64,000 nt of DNA from JAWSVE01 sp050633885 (GCA_050633885.1 JBOEHK010000006.1:364933-428932); one strand, 5' to 3'; counted from the first letter of the stretch, positions 8,388-17,499 are shown. Numbers and translations: made by a program. Notes: generated by a model from the letters alone, not told the origin.

Positions 8388-9923
8388 CTAAACCAATATA
8401 ATGTCGTATTGTTCTTGATTGTAAATGCCCTCTACTCGAAATTCGATAACACGTCCGATAAAGGTTTCTAAATCAGCAACATGTGCAGACTCCTCATCAA
8501 GTAAACAATCAACCACTGATTGAGCAGCTAACACTAAAAACTTTTCGTTATCATACACTCTAGCCTCTCTCATTATTTCACGAAAAATTTCATAGCAAAC
8601 GGTTTGAGGTGTTTTAAGAATTCCTCGACCCTGGCAAACGCTACAAGACTCACACATCAACTGCCCTAAAGACTCTCTTGTGCGTTTTCGTGTCATTTCG
8701 ATCAAGCCCAGATCAGAAACGCCAGTGATCGATGTTTTAGCACGATCACGCTCCATGGCTTTCTCCAACGTTCTCAACACTTGTCGTTGATGCTCCTCAT
8801 CTTCCATATCAATGAAATCTAAAATTATAATACCGCCTAGATTTCTCAGTCGTAATTGACGCGCAATAGAAGTGGCCGCCTCGAGATTCGTTTTAAAAAT
8901 AGTTTCTTCTAAATTTCGATTACCCACAAAAGCGCCAGTATTAACATCAATGGTTGTCATCGCTTCTGTTTGCTCAATAATCAAATAACCACCAGATTTT
9001 AATTGTACTTGAGTTTGTAAAGCGCGTTCGATTTCGTCTTCAACACCATTTAAATCAAATAACGGTCTATCACCCTTATACAATTCCAACTTAGGTAAAA
9101 TCTCTGGCGTATATACTTGACCAAACTCCACCATACGCTGATAAGCTTCTGTGCTATCAATCCTTACTTTTTCAATTTTGGGTTTTACAAGATCTCGCAA
9201 AGTACGCTTATACAAAGATAAGTCTTCATAAATAATGGCAGGTGCTTTCTTGTGTTTAACCGATGCCGCTAATTGATCCCATAATTTAATTAAAAAAGGG
9301 ATATCAGCACTTATTTCCTCTTCGGCACAACCTTCAGCAACGGTTCTAACGATAAATCCACCGGGCTTACTTTTTTCTTTTTTCTCGCCTTTCTTCTTCC
9401 GGTCTTCACTAAGCGCTTGACTCTTCTGAGAATATTCATCAATGGCATGTTGCAACATGTCTTTTAAGCGTTCTCGTTCATCCTCATTTTCAATTCGGGC
9501 AGAAATACCAATATGGTTTGCATTTGGCATAAACACTAAATTTCTTGTTGAGATAGAGATTTGGGTTGTGAGCCGAGGTCCCTTTGTACTAATCGGCTCT
9601 TTGACGATTTGAACTAATAACGACTGCCCTTCTCGCACTAGCTCACGAATATCTTTAGTTACTGTGTTCTCACTGGTGGTCAAATGTAAATCGAGTGAGG
9701 GAGCAAAATCACTCGCATGTATAAATCCCGCTCGTTCTAATCCGATATCAACAAATGCCGCTTGCATGCCAGGAAGAACACGAACAACTTTTCCCTTATA
9801 AATATTACTCATCAAACCACGATTACGTGTTCTCTCAAGAAAAACCTCTTGTACCAAACCGTTTTCAACATGGGCTACTCGCGTTTCAGTAGGCGACACA
9901 TTAACTAGTATTTCATCACTCAT
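8388..9923 (-). CDS. rng: Ribonuclease G
   Basis: RNase G is the shorter RNase E homologue that matures the 16S rRNA 5' end and cleaves some mRNAs. At 511 residues it is slightly longer than in E. coli (489). An S1 RNA-binding domain covers about 35-125. The catalytic aspartates are visible in T-T-I-D-V-N-T-G and I-I-I-L-D-F-I-D-M, and the Zn-link region carries C-E-S-C. A lysine-rich insertion (about 175-190, K-K-K-G-E-K-K-E-K-S-K) accounts for the extra length. No RNase E-type C-terminal scaffold is present. It follows maf and precedes yhdP, the standard mreBCD-maf-rng-yhdP layout. Confidence 0.95.
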   Translation of the reverse strand: MSDEILVNVSPTETRVAHVENGLVQEVFLERTRNRGLMSNIYKGKVVRVLPGMQAAFVDIGLERAGFIHASDFAPSLDLHLTTSENTVTKDIRELVREGQSLLVQIVKEPISTKGPRLTTQISISTRNLVFMPNANHIGISARIENEDERERLKDMLQHAIDEYSQKSQALSEDRKKKGEKKEKSKPGGFIVRTVAEGCAEEEISADIPFLIKLWDQLAASVKHKKAPAIIYEDLSLYKRTLRDLVKPKIEKVRIDSTEAYQRMVEFGQVYTPEILPKLELYKGDRPLFDLNGVEDEIERALQTQVQLKSGGYLIIEQTEAMTTIDVNTGAFVGNRNLEETIFKTNLEAATSIARQLRLRNLGGIIILDFIDMEDEEHQRQVLRTLEKAMERDRAKTSITGVSDLGLIEMTRKRTRESLGQLMCESCSVCQGRGILKTPQTVCYEIFREIMREARVYDNEKFLVLAAQSVVDCLLDEESAHVADLETFIGRVIEFRVEGIYNQEQYDIILV

Positions 9924-10014
9924 ATCTTTATTACTCTTAGGAGTACCACTGACACTTATCGTCTTACTGCATTTATTTTTTTAGGTAACGATGAATCAAC
10001 CCTTCAAATAATCA

Positions 10015-10593
10015 TCAATTCCAAAACGGAATGTTAAATTTTTCCAAAAGCGGAAATAATTTTTCAATGGGCAACCCAACAACTCCACTATAGCTGCCAA
10101 TTATTTTCTCAACAAAAATACCTCCACGTCCTTGGATCCCATATCCACCTGCTTTGTCACAGGGCTCAGTTGATTCCCAATACCTGTCGATCAATGACTT
10201 ATCTAATGTTCGAAAAAAAACGTCTGTTTTCGATATGTCATATTCGCTTTTGTCTTTAGAAGCAATGGCAATTCCCGACATCACTGTGTGTTTTTGACCC
10301 GAAAGGGTCATGAGCATGTCACAACCGCATTTACGATCTTTTGGTTTACCCAATATATGACCATCAAAAACAACAATAGTGTCCGCACCCAAGACGCGTT
10401 CATCGCCCCGTGGATTATTGATTGAATCTAACCCAGAAATCGCTTTCTCAAGCGCCAAGCGTTGGACATAAGTTTCCGGAGCTTCTTGAGCTCGCATGCC
10501 TTCATCAATATTTTGTGGAATCGTTCGATAATCCACGCCAATCTGATCGAGAATCTCTCTTCGGCGAGGTGATTGAGAGGCAAGGTAGAGCAT
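10015..10593 (-). CDS. maf: Maf-like nucleotide pyrophosphatase (YhdE type)
   Basis: Maf proteins hydrolyse dTTP/UTP or modified nucleotides to monophosphates and are linked to house-cleaning and septum control. From the ATG at 10593 the protein is 192 residues and begins M-L-Y-L-A-S-Q-S-P-R-R, which matches the family N-terminus. A longer reading from a TTG at 10608 is possible but adds five atypical residues. The conserved S-x-S-P-R-R, the E-K-A segment, the G-A-D-T-I-V motif and K-P-K are all present. The neighbours rng and mreD point to the YhdE (dTTPase) subgroup. Confidence 0.92.
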   Translation of the reverse strand: MLYLASQSPRRREILDQIGVDYRTIPQNIDEGMRAQEAPETYVQRLALEKAISGLDSINNPRGDERVLGADTIVVFDGHILGKPKDRKCGCDMLMTLSGQKHTVMSGIAIASKDKSEYDISKTDVFFRTLDKSLIDRYWESTEPCDKAGGYGIQGRGGIFVEKIIGSYSGVVGLPIEKLFPLLEKFNIPFWN

Positions 10594-10730
10594 GAGGGTA
10601 TTTTCCAAACAAGCACAAAGGACAGGCCATTATACCTATCGCGAAAAATGAGACTATGAAGAAAAGAGCTAGGGGATAAAAAAGCCGATGAAGTTGAAAA
10701 AGTAGTCGAATTTGCTAATAGCAAGCAAGA

Positions 10731-11234
10731 TTACTGGTAACGAGGTTTATGAGTCCGCATTCGAATCCATTCCATCACAATCAATACGAAGGGCCAAATC
10801 AATGCGCTGACCAATGCCGGCACAAGAAAGATTAGAGATTGAGCTGCAGGCCCCTTAAAGCCATGAACCCAATTCCAAAATAATTGATGTAGACCCACTA
10901 ACACAAATACCCAAGCTGATTGCTGCCACAACGCATAATTTCGTATGCGCCGATAGGACAGCATGCATACGTAAGCAACGGCGACTAACGCCAATGCATG
11001 CTGTCCAAGAACAGCGTGCTCAGCAATATCTTGTAAAAGGCCAGCAGTAAAAGCTATTCCTACGCCCACATTTTGAGGCAACGCCATAACCCAATAAACC
11101 ACTAATAACGCGACAAATTCAGGACGGTACCACGCCCAACTCACCGGCAAGGGAAACACGCTAAGGAGTAGAGCCACAAAAAATGAGAGAACAATGACCG
11201 TCATATTATGCGTGTACTGAGAATCTAGGCTCAT
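10731..11234 (-). CDS. mreD: Rod shape-determining protein MreD
   Basis: MreD is a small integral inner-membrane part of the elongasome, linking MreC to the RodA/PBP2 cell-wall synthases. The 167-residue protein has about five hydrophobic helices, with a typical A-F-T-A-G-L-L-Q-D segment near 60-70 and W-x-x-G near the C-terminal third. The ATG at 11234 has a good AGGAG seven bases upstream and lies only 9 bases after the mreC stop, so mreC and mreD are probably translationally linked. Length and order are ordinary. Confidence 0.93.
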   Translation of the reverse strand: MSLDSQYTHNMTVIVLSFFVALLLSVFPLPVSWAWYRPEFVALLVVYWVMALPQNVGVGIAFTAGLLQDIAEHAVLGQHALALVAVAYVCMLSYRRIRNYALWQQSAWVFVLVGLHQLFWNWVHGFKGPAAQSLIFLVPALVSALIWPFVLIVMEWIRMRTHKPRYQ

Positions 11235-11243
11235 TGCTATCTC

Positions 11244-12137
11244 CTATTCTAAGCCCGTATCAGAAAGGCTAGTCGGAGATGAGTCGTCTTGTTCTTGCTG
11301 TTCTTGTTCTGAACTCGAATCTCCAACAAAGACAAGCAAAGCATGGCGAGACCGATTTAACTGAGCGACTGGACGAGCAATGACTTCAGCAAACGGTTGC
11401 CCAGGATCATGGGTAATGGACTCAACCACAGCAACCGGATAACCGCGAGGAAATCGCTGACCAAGACCAGAGCTTTCTAACAAATCTCCCTCTTGAATAT
11501 CGACCGTGTTCGATACATAGCGAAGCTCAAGGCGGTATAAATCACCGACCCCTTCAACGATAGCCCTTACACCGTTACGATTAACTTGAACCGACAATGC
11601 GTGAGTACTATCTGTGATCAGCATCACTTGACTAGAAAAAGGGCTGACTTCTATCACCTGCCCCATTAGACCATCAGAATCAACGAGAGGCTGGCCAAGA
11701 TAAACGCCATGATGACTCCCTTTATCGATAATCACGATATGGGCCAGCGGATCAGGGGAAACCCCTGTCAACTCAGTCACTATCACTCGTTCTTGTAATG
11801 ACTCACTGGCATTCATCAATTGTTGAAGGCGAACATTTTGAGCGTATATAGCAGCCATCTGCTGTAATTTACGCTTATGAATTAGCAGCTCCTCTCGCAA
11901 CGCTTCATTTTCTTCAATGACCCGTTTTTTACTTGAGAAACGCTCCCCCGCCCAGCCAACAACCTGTCGAGGAAAATTTGTTATGGAATATAACGGTGAA
12001 GAAACAACACCCAATTTGGACTTGAGTGGCTCAAAAAAAGAGGTGTAGCTATTGATTAAAATAAGAGCTAGAGCAATCAGGCCAAGCAGAATTGCCTTGG
12101 CTGTTGCGGAAGAATTTTTCGTAAACAGCGGCTTAAT
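11244..12137 (-). CDS. mreC: Rod shape-determining protein MreC, apparent ATT start
   Basis: MreC is a bitopic inner-membrane protein whose periplasmic beta domains activate the elongasome. An ATG/GTG/TTG-based call would start at a TTG at 12014 (256 aa), but this removes the membrane anchor. The frame stays open upstream to an in-frame TGA, and reading from an ATT at 12137 gives 297 residues starting I/M-K-P-L-F-T-K, matching the M-K-P-L-F start of pseudomonad MreC. This restores a transmembrane helix (about 13-32), a coiled coil (about 70-105) and the beta domains. No ATG, GTG or TTG lies between the TGA and that helix. AGGAG is 8 bases before the ATT. The C-terminus is acidic, Gln/Ser-rich and probably disordered. 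Confidence 0.88.
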   Translation of the reverse strand: MKPLFTKNSSATAKAILLGLIALALILINSYTSFFEPLKSKLGVVSSPLYSITNFPRQVVGWAGERFSSKKRVIEENEALREELLIHKRKLQQMAAIYAQNVRLQQLMNASESLQERVIVTELTGVSPDPLAHIVIIDKGSHHGVYLGQPLVDSDGLMGQVIEVSPFSSQVMLITDSTHALSVQVNRNGVRAIVEGVGDLYRLELRYVSNTVDIQEGDLLESSGLGQRFPRGYPVAVVESITHDPGQPFAEVIARPVAQLNRSRHALLVFVGDSSSEQEQQEQDDSSPTSLSDTGLE

Positions 12138-12145
12138 GGTAAATG

Positions 12146-12150
12146 CTCCT
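12146..12150 (-). promoter_or_regulatory. Shine-Dalgarno AGGAG deciding the mreC ATT start
   Basis: On the minus strand AGGAG is followed by 8 bases and then ATT. The in-frame TGA just upstream means the reading frame cannot begin earlier. No comparable site precedes the TTG at 12014. This is the main reason for choosing the ATT initiator. Confidence 0.7.
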
Positions 12151-12310
12151 GCTCACAATAAATGGCAAAAAGAAAAAAGAAAACTGCATTATGACTAATA
12201 TGACTACGGAAAGAACTCGTCATCTGACCTTAACACTCGGTCGCTAGAAGCGAGGTTATTGTCCTAAATTTAACACCAATTTAAAACGGTAATTAAGATT
12301 GAAACGGCAG

Positions 12311-13351
12311 CTATGACGATAAGAAATCAATGCCATTTCGATCCATCAAATCCATCGCCTTACCGCCACCACGAGCGACACACGTCAAAGGATCTTCAGC
12401 AACAATCACAGGCAAACCAGTTTCTTCAGATAACAATTTATCGATATCTCTCAACAAAGCGCCACCTCCGGTCAACACTATTCCTGTTTCTGCGATATCA
12501 GAAGCTAATTCTGGTGGAGATTTTTCCAAACCACCTTTTACGGCTTGAACAATACTCGATAACGGATCCACAAGGGCTTCTAATATCTCGTCACTGTTTA
12601 ACGTAAAACTTCTTGGCACACCTTCCGCTAGGTTACGACCACGTACATCAATCTCTCTCACCTCACTGCCAGCGTATGCGCACCCTACTTCTTGCTTGAT
12701 TCTTTCTGCCGTTGCATCACCGATAACAGAGCCGTAATTTCGACGAACATAGTTAACAATGGCCTCATCAAAACGATCTCCACCTATTCTTACCGAGTCT
12801 GAATAGACAACACCATTCAAAGAAATAATCGCAATTTCTGTGGTTCCGCCACCAATATCGACAACCATGGAGCCATTGGCTTCTTCAACTTTCAGTCCCG
12901 CACCTATAGCAGCGGCCATCGGCTCCTCAATTAACCTAACTTCCCTGGCACCAGCACCGAGTGCTGACTCCCTGATTGCGCGCTTTTCAACTTCAGTAGA
13001 TAAGCAAGGCACACAGACTAAAACCCTCGGGCTAGGTTGAAACCAGCTATTTTCATGTACTTTTTTGATAAAATGCTGCAACATTTTTTCGGTCACTTGG
13101 AAATCAGCTATAACACCATCTTTCAAAGGCCGTATTGCCGTGATATTACCCGGAGTTCGGCCCAACATGCGCTTGGCTTCAACGCCGACAGCCTCTACAA
13201 TTTTTTGTCCATTATGGTGGCGAATAGCAACTACAGAAGGTTCATCAAGGACAATGCCTCGCTCTCGAACGAAAATAAGTGTATTTGCAGTACCAAGGTC
13301 GATAGAAAGATCATTAGAAAATAAGCCACGAAGGCGCTTGGGTAATAGCAT
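12311..13351 (-). CDS. mreB: Actin-like cell-shape protein MreB
   Basis: MreB forms membrane-associated antiparallel filaments that orient lateral peptidoglycan synthesis. The 346-residue protein begins near the membrane-binding end with F-S-N-D-L-S-I-D-L-G-T-A-N-T (phosphate 1 loop). It also has V-D-I-G-G-G-T-T-E (phosphate 2) and L-T-G-G-G-A-L-L (adenosine motif). Length and all actin-fold signatures match rod-shaped gammaproteobacteria (E. coli 347). It leads mreBCD; the 173-base gap to mreC shows no clear terminator. A rod-shaped cell is therefore expected. Confidence 0.97.
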   Translation of the reverse strand: MLLPKRLRGLFSNDLSIDLGTANTLIFVRERGIVLDEPSVVAIRHHNGQKIVEAVGVEAKRMLGRTPGNITAIRPLKDGVIADFQVTEKMLQHFIKKVHENSWFQPSPRVLVCVPCLSTEVEKRAIRESALGAGAREVRLIEEPMAAAIGAGLKVEEANGSMVVDIGGGTTEIAIISLNGVVYSDSVRIGGDRFDEAIVNYVRRNYGSVIGDATAERIKQEVGCAYAGSEVREIDVRGRNLAEGVPRSFTLNSDEILEALVDPLSSIVQAVKGGLEKSPPELASDIAETGIVLTGGGALLRDIDKLLSEETGLPVIVAEDPLTCVARGGGKAMDLMDRNGIDFLSS

Positions 13352-13446
13352 TAAAAGATTCTACCTGTTACTCATTGTTATCATTGTCTGATCCTTTTCG
13401 TTTCATTGCTGAAAGGATCGTCCAACAAATCATTATTTATTGGGTT

Positions 13447-13563
13447 TTAAACAGCTTCGAGCTCAGCGGCCATGTTTTCTATGGCTATATTTCCTGCGGC
13501 TATGTTTTCTGCAATTGTGTCCAGCAGTAAAGACCCCATTTGTGGAGACATTAACAGATCCAT
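13447..13563 (-). CDS. Possible small alanine/isoleucine-rich peptide, 38 aa
   Basis: An ATG at 13563 opens a 38-codon frame ending in TAA at 13447, in the 442-base gap between mreB and gatC. The peptide contains a heptad-like amphipathic run (I-A-E-N-I-A-A-G-N-I-A-I-E-N-M-A-A), encoded by an internal imperfect repeat in the DNA. No good Shine-Dalgarno is visible and an in-frame TAA lies 7 codons upstream of the ATG. I do not recognise the peptide. It could be a real small protein or a chance frame; the rest of the gap should contain the divergent mreB and gatC promoters, which I could not fix. Confidence 0.25.
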   Translation of the reverse strand: MDLLMSPQMGSLLLDTIAENIAAGNIAIENMAAELEAV

Positions 13564-13793
13564 AATGCGCCAACAATCGAAGCATTATCATACTGGTTCC
13601 ACAATTGTGCAAATCGAGGAACTCTACCAACCACAGGCATTTAGAGCAAGGCGCAAATGTGGTAAGTTTAGCGACTTATTTAAAGGCTGACAGCGTACAA
13701 GCTCACACACGAAAGAAATTGATTAACGACTGTCGTACCAACCTGTAGAAATACACTACAATCATAGGCAGCACGACTTTTTGGAGAATACCG

Positions 13794-14075
13794 TTGAACC
13801 GATCAGAATTAGAAAAACTGGCAAACCTCGCTAGATTAAACGTCGACGAAAACGTTCTAGATGATGCCGCTAAAAGCATTACCGACATTCTAGCGCTAGT
13901 TGATCAATTGCAGGCTGTTGATACAGCCGGCGTAGCAACCATGGCTCACCCTCAAGATGCAGTTCAAGTACTGAGGGAAGACAATGTCACGGAATCGAAT
14001 GTTCGAGATCAATATCAGTCGATAGCCCCTCAAACAGAAAACGGTTTGTACTTGGTTCCTAAAGTTATCGATTGA
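13794..14075 (+). CDS. gatC: GatC, Asp/Glu-tRNA amidotransferase subunit C
   Basis: GatC is the small linker subunit that wraps around GatA and GatB in the complex that amidates misacylated Asp-tRNA(Asn) and/or Glu-tRNA(Gln). The 93-residue protein has the family start L-x-R-S-E-L-E-K-L-A-x-L-A-R-L and a C-terminal N-G-L-Y-L-V-P-K-V, which is diagnostic. Initiation is at a TTG, supported by GGAG seven bases upstream. gatA follows after 104 bases and gatB almost immediately after that. Confidence 0.93.
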   Translation: MNRSELEKLANLARLNVDENVLDDAAKSITDILALVDQLQAVDTAGVATMAHPQDAVQVLREDNVTESNVRDQYQSIAPQTENGLYLVPKVID

Positions 14076-14120
14076 AGCTAAATTGATTGAGACTAAAATT
14101 AATTCAGACTAAATAGAAGC
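14074..14120 (+). repeat. Three imperfect ~16-bp direct repeats after gatC
   Basis: The gatC-gatA gap contains three degenerate units built round A(G/A)(G/A)CTAAA (AAGCTAAATTGATT, AGACTAAAATTAATTC, AGACTAAATAGAAGC). They are non-coding and begin over the gatC stop. A related GACTAAA-type repeat occurs near 40.4 kb. No function is evident. Confidence 0.45.
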
Positions 14121-14179
14121 CCAATTAAATCCTTTAACACTTCACGCTTTTTTATCACGCTATTCTAGGAAATTAAGGA

Positions 14180-15631
14180 ATGCATAATCTCACCATCGCC
14201 GAGCTTGCCAAAGGCTTACGTGCGAAAGACTTTTCCAGTGTTGAATTAACACAACACTTTCTTGATCGAATAAAAAAACTCGATAGCACATACAATAGTT
14301 TTATCACGTTGACTGAAGAGCAGGCCATTAAACAAGCAAAAAAAGCTGACGCGCTTTTTGCGGCTGGAAATTCCAACCCGCTTTGTGGAATACCCATTGC
14401 TCACAAAGATATTTTTTGTACGGAAAGCGTTCGTACTAGCTGCGGCTCTAAAATGCTGGACAACTTTGTCCCCCCTTACGACGCAACAGTAATCGAAAAC
14501 TTTAACAATGCAGGAAGTGTGAGCCTAGGAAAAACCAATATGGATGAGTTCGCCATGGGCTCATCCAACGAATCAAGCTTTTACGGGCCAGTAAAAAATC
14601 CGTGGGCAACTGATTGCGTTCCTGGAGGCTCTTCTGGTGGTTCTGCTGCAGCGGTTGCGGCCAGAATCGCACCCGGAGCAACAGCGACTGACACAGGCGG
14701 CTCAATTCGTCAGCCAGCGTCATTGTGCGGACTCACCGGTTTAAAACCGACATACGGCCGAGTATCGCGCTGGGGCATGATCGCTTATGCTTCAAGTCTT
14801 GACCAAGCTGGCCCAATCACTCGTACCGCTGAAGATGCAGCACTTTTATTGCAAACCATGTCGAGCTATGACTCAAAAGATTCAACTTGCATCGACAAAG
14901 CGATTCCAAATTATTCAGAAGACATTAAAAGCTCCATTGCAGGATTGAAAATTGGGGTTCCAAAAGAATACTTTGGTGACGGCTTAAATTCTGACACAGA
15001 AAAAGCAGTTAGAGCCGCGCTTGGCGAACTTGAAAAACTAGGAGCAATCATTAAAGAAGTTAGTTTGCCCCACTCTTCATTATCAGTGCCAACCTACTAC
15101 ATCATTGCTCCGGCTGAATGTTCTGCAAACTTATCGCGTTTTGACGGTGTTCGTTATGGCCATCGCTGTGACAACCCAACCGACTTGGAAGATTTATATA
15201 AACGTTCGCGTGGTGAAGGTTTTGGCGATGAAGTGAAACGACGTATTCTTGTTGGGACTTACGCCTTATCAGCTGGTTACTACGACGCCTATTACAAAAA
15301 AGCACAACAAATTCGTCGCCTGATTAAGCAAGATTTTGATACAGCATTTAAAGACGTTGACTTTATCGCAGGACCAACAGCAACAAATTCTGCTTTCCAA
15401 CTCGACTCCAAAAAAGACCCGGTTGCCATGTACATGGAAGACATTTATACCGTCGCGACAAATTTGGCGGGGCTTCCCGGCTTATCAATGCCTTGCGGCC
15501 TCGTTGATGACAAACCCGTTGGGTTACAACTTATCGGCAAAGATTTTGAAGAAGGGCGCATTTTAAATGTTGCACACCAATTTCAATTAGCGACTGATTT
15601 TCATCAACTCGCTCCTAGCGGTATTGAGTGA
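14180..15631 (+). CDS. gatA: GatA, Asp/Glu-tRNA amidotransferase subunit A
   Basis: GatA is the glutaminase of the GatCAB complex; it releases ammonia from glutamine and channels it to GatB. The 483-residue protein is an amidase-signature enzyme with a Ser-cisSer-Lys triad: Lys in A-H-K-D-I-F (about 76), the cis-Ser in the G-G-S-S-G-G-S-A loop (about 152-158) and the nucleophile Ser in D-T-G-G-S-I-R-Q (about 177). Length matches other bacterial GatA. Its stop overlaps the ribosome-binding region of gatB, suggesting coupled translation. Confidence 0.96.
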   Translation: MHNLTIAELAKGLRAKDFSSVELTQHFLDRIKKLDSTYNSFITLTEEQAIKQAKKADALFAAGNSNPLCGIPIAHKDIFCTESVRTSCGSKMLDNFVPPYDATVIENFNNAGSVSLGKTNMDEFAMGSSNESSFYGPVKNPWATDCVPGGSSGGSAAAVAARIAPGATATDTGGSIRQPASLCGLTGLKPTYGRVSRWGMIAYASSLDQAGPITRTAEDAALLLQTMSSYDSKDSTCIDKAIPNYSEDIKSSIAGLKIGVPKEYFGDGLNSDTEKAVRAALGELEKLGAIIKEVSLPHSSLSVPTYYIIAPAECSANLSRFDGVRYGHRCDNPTDLEDLYKRSRGEGFGDEVKRRILVGTYALSAGYYDAYYKKAQQIRRLIKQDFDTAFKDVDFIAGPTATNSAFQLDSKKDPVAMYMEDIYTVATNLAGLPGLSMPCGLVDDKPVGLQLIGKDFEEGRILNVAHQFQLATDFHQLAPSGIE

Positions 15632-15642
15632 GGAATAAAACA

Positions 15643-17085
15643 ATGCAATGGGAAACCGTTATCGGCTTAGAGATTCACGTTCAACTAGCCACAAAAACAA
15701 AATTATTTTCCGGTGCCAGTACTGCTTTTGGTGCAGAACCTAACACTCAGGCTTGTGCTATCGACCTTGCCATGCCAGGCACATTACCGGTTGCCAATCT
15801 GGAAGCATTTAAATGCGCTGGAATGTTTGGCTTAGCGATTGGAGCTGAAATCAATAAGCGTTCTGTCTTCGAACGTAAAAATTATTTTTATCCCGATCTA
15901 CCCAAAGGCTATCAAACCACGCAACTGGCCGAGCCTATTGTCGGAGCGGGTGAAGTGCATATCGAACTTGATGATGGCTCAACAAAAACCGTTCGAATAC
16001 ATCATGCTCATCTTGAAGAAGATGCAGGCAAGTCTTTACACGAGGACTTTCATGGAATGTCCGGTATTGACTTAAATCGTGCGGGCACTCCGTTAATAGA
16101 AATCGTAACTGAGCCTGACATCCGTACCTCAGAAGAAGCTGTCACTTTTGCAAAAAAATTACATGGTATCGTTACCGCATTAGAGATTTGTGATGGTGAA
16201 ATGTCTCAAGGTTCAATGCGATTTGACGTAAACATTTCTATTCGCCCAATGGGCGAAGAAACACTTGGCACGCGAACAGAAACAAAAAACTTAAATTCTT
16301 TTAAATTTATGGAAGAAGCCATCGCCATGGAGGTCGAGCGTCAGATTGACGTATTAGAAAGTGGCGGAACGATTCGACAAGAAACGCGCTTATATAATGG
16401 AGATACAAAAAAAGCGCGGGCAATGCGAAGTAAAGAAGAATCTAATGATTACCGATACTTCCCCTGCCCCGATTTATTACCCGTTATTTTAGACGAAGCG
16501 TTCATTCAAGATTTACGCAACAGAATGCCTGAGCTTCCCAAAGAAAAATCGGAGCGGTTTATCAAAGAATTCGATTTATCCGAATATGATGCCAACATTT
16601 TATCCGCTGATCGACTTACCGCTGAATTCTTTGAAGTTACAGCAAAAAATAGCGGACAACCGAAATTAGCTGCTAACTGGATCATCGGGGATGTGGCTGC
16701 AAAATTAAATCAAGAAGATATCCTCATTTCCTCTTGCCCCATTTCCGCAGAAAACTTGTCCGGACTTATCGTGCGGATAGAAGATGGAACAATTTCATCC
16801 AAGATTGCCAAACAAGTGTTTGAAGCTATGTGGAATGAAGAGGGCGATGCAGATAAAGTGATTTCAGACAAAGGCCTTAAGCAAGTATCAGATACTGGAG
16901 CACTTGAAAAAATGGTAGATGACGTTATCAACAACAACACAAAACAAGTTGAGAATTACCGAAACGCTGATGAGGAAAAACGCCCTAAAATGCTAGGCTT
17001 TTTCGTTGGTCAAATTATGAAGGCCTCAAAAGGACAAGCAAATCCAAAAGCGGTGAATGAAATTTTATTAAACAAACTGAGCTAA
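15643..17085 (+). CDS. gatB: GatB, Asp/Glu-tRNA amidotransferase subunit B
   Basis: GatB binds the misacylated tRNA, phosphorylates the Asp/Glu carboxylate with ATP and accepts ammonia from GatA. From the ATG at 15643 it is 480 residues and begins M-Q-W-E-x-V-I-G-L-E-I-H-V-Q-L, the normal family start. A GTG at 15628 would add five atypical residues, and AGGA lies at the right distance before the ATG. The kinase-like core (N-x-x-R-A-G-T-P-L-I-E-I-V) and the C-terminal YqeY-like tail are intact. Whether it serves Asn-, Gln- or both tRNAs depends on asnS/glnS, which are not in this window. Confidence 0.96.
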   Translation: MQWETVIGLEIHVQLATKTKLFSGASTAFGAEPNTQACAIDLAMPGTLPVANLEAFKCAGMFGLAIGAEINKRSVFERKNYFYPDLPKGYQTTQLAEPIVGAGEVHIELDDGSTKTVRIHHAHLEEDAGKSLHEDFHGMSGIDLNRAGTPLIEIVTEPDIRTSEEAVTFAKKLHGIVTALEICDGEMSQGSMRFDVNISIRPMGEETLGTRTETKNLNSFKFMEEAIAMEVERQIDVLESGGTIRQETRLYNGDTKKARAMRSKEESNDYRYFPCPDLLPVILDEAFIQDLRNRMPELPKEKSERFIKEFDLSEYDANILSADRLTAEFFEVTAKNSGQPKLAANWIIGDVAAKLNQEDILISSCPISAENLSGLIVRIEDGTISSKIAKQVFEAMWNEEGDADKVISDKGLKQVSDTGALEKMVDDVINNNTKQVENYRNADEEKRPKMLGFFVGQIMKASKGQANPKAVNEILLNKLS

Positions 17086-17152
17086 ACTGTCTTTATTTAA
17101 AAAAACACCTAAATAACACTTGTATGATGAACACTTTTATAGAGAAGATATT

Positions 17153-17449
17153 ATGTCGTTAAAAAAAGACAAACAAAAAGTACTTGGAGAAAATTTTGAT
17201 GATGAACGCATTAAAACTTTTTTAATCGGCGAAGCCCCCGATGGTGTCAGCGTCGACTTTCATTTATTAGAAAGAGCCTATAGAGGGATGATCCCAGAAA
17301 ATTTTAAAACTTTCGTTACTTTTTTTGTTGAAGCGGGTCTCGATATAAACGCCACTAATCCTCAAGGAAAAAGCCTACTCATGTTGGTACAATCCCATCG
17401 CCATGGAGAAGATTATTTGGATGCACTGATAAAAGCGGGAGCAAACTAA
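17153..17449 (+). CDS. Small conserved protein of the PA4642 type
   Basis: From the ATG at 17153, preceded by AGAGAAG, the protein is 98 residues and starts M-S-L-K-K-D-K-Q-K-V-L-G-E. An earlier in-frame ATG at 17120 is less likely. It resembles, from memory, the pseudomonad PA4642 family of short soluble proteins of unknown function. The C-terminal half (F-F-V-E-A-G-L-D-I-N-A-T-N-P-Q-G, then A-G-A-N) looks like one and a half ankyrin-type repeats, suggesting a protein-contact role. It lies 67 bases after gatB on the same strand. Confidence 0.75.
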   Translation: MSLKKDKQKVLGENFDDERIKTFLIGEAPDGVSVDFHLLERAYRGMIPENFKTFVTFFVEAGLDINATNPQGKSLLMLVQSHRHGEDYLDALIKAGAN

Positions 17450-17471
17450 CCTTCCATATCGATTATTGATC

Positions 17472-17499
17472 GCTCAGCAACACATTTTTGTTGCTGAGC
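17472..17499 (+). other. 11-bp hairpin downstream of the PA4642-like gene
   Basis: GCTCAGCAACA (17472-17482) pairs perfectly with TGTTGCTGAGC (17489-17499) across a 6-base loop. The sequence after it (AACTTTC) lacks a proper T-run, so it is a poor intrinsic terminator. It may still end or stabilise the upstream transcript. Confidence 0.5.

Noticed and set aside
12014..12014. TTG at 12014 as the mreC start
   Set aside because: It would remove the transmembrane anchor that MreC needs and has no Shine-Dalgarno; the upstream ATT with AGGAG fits better.
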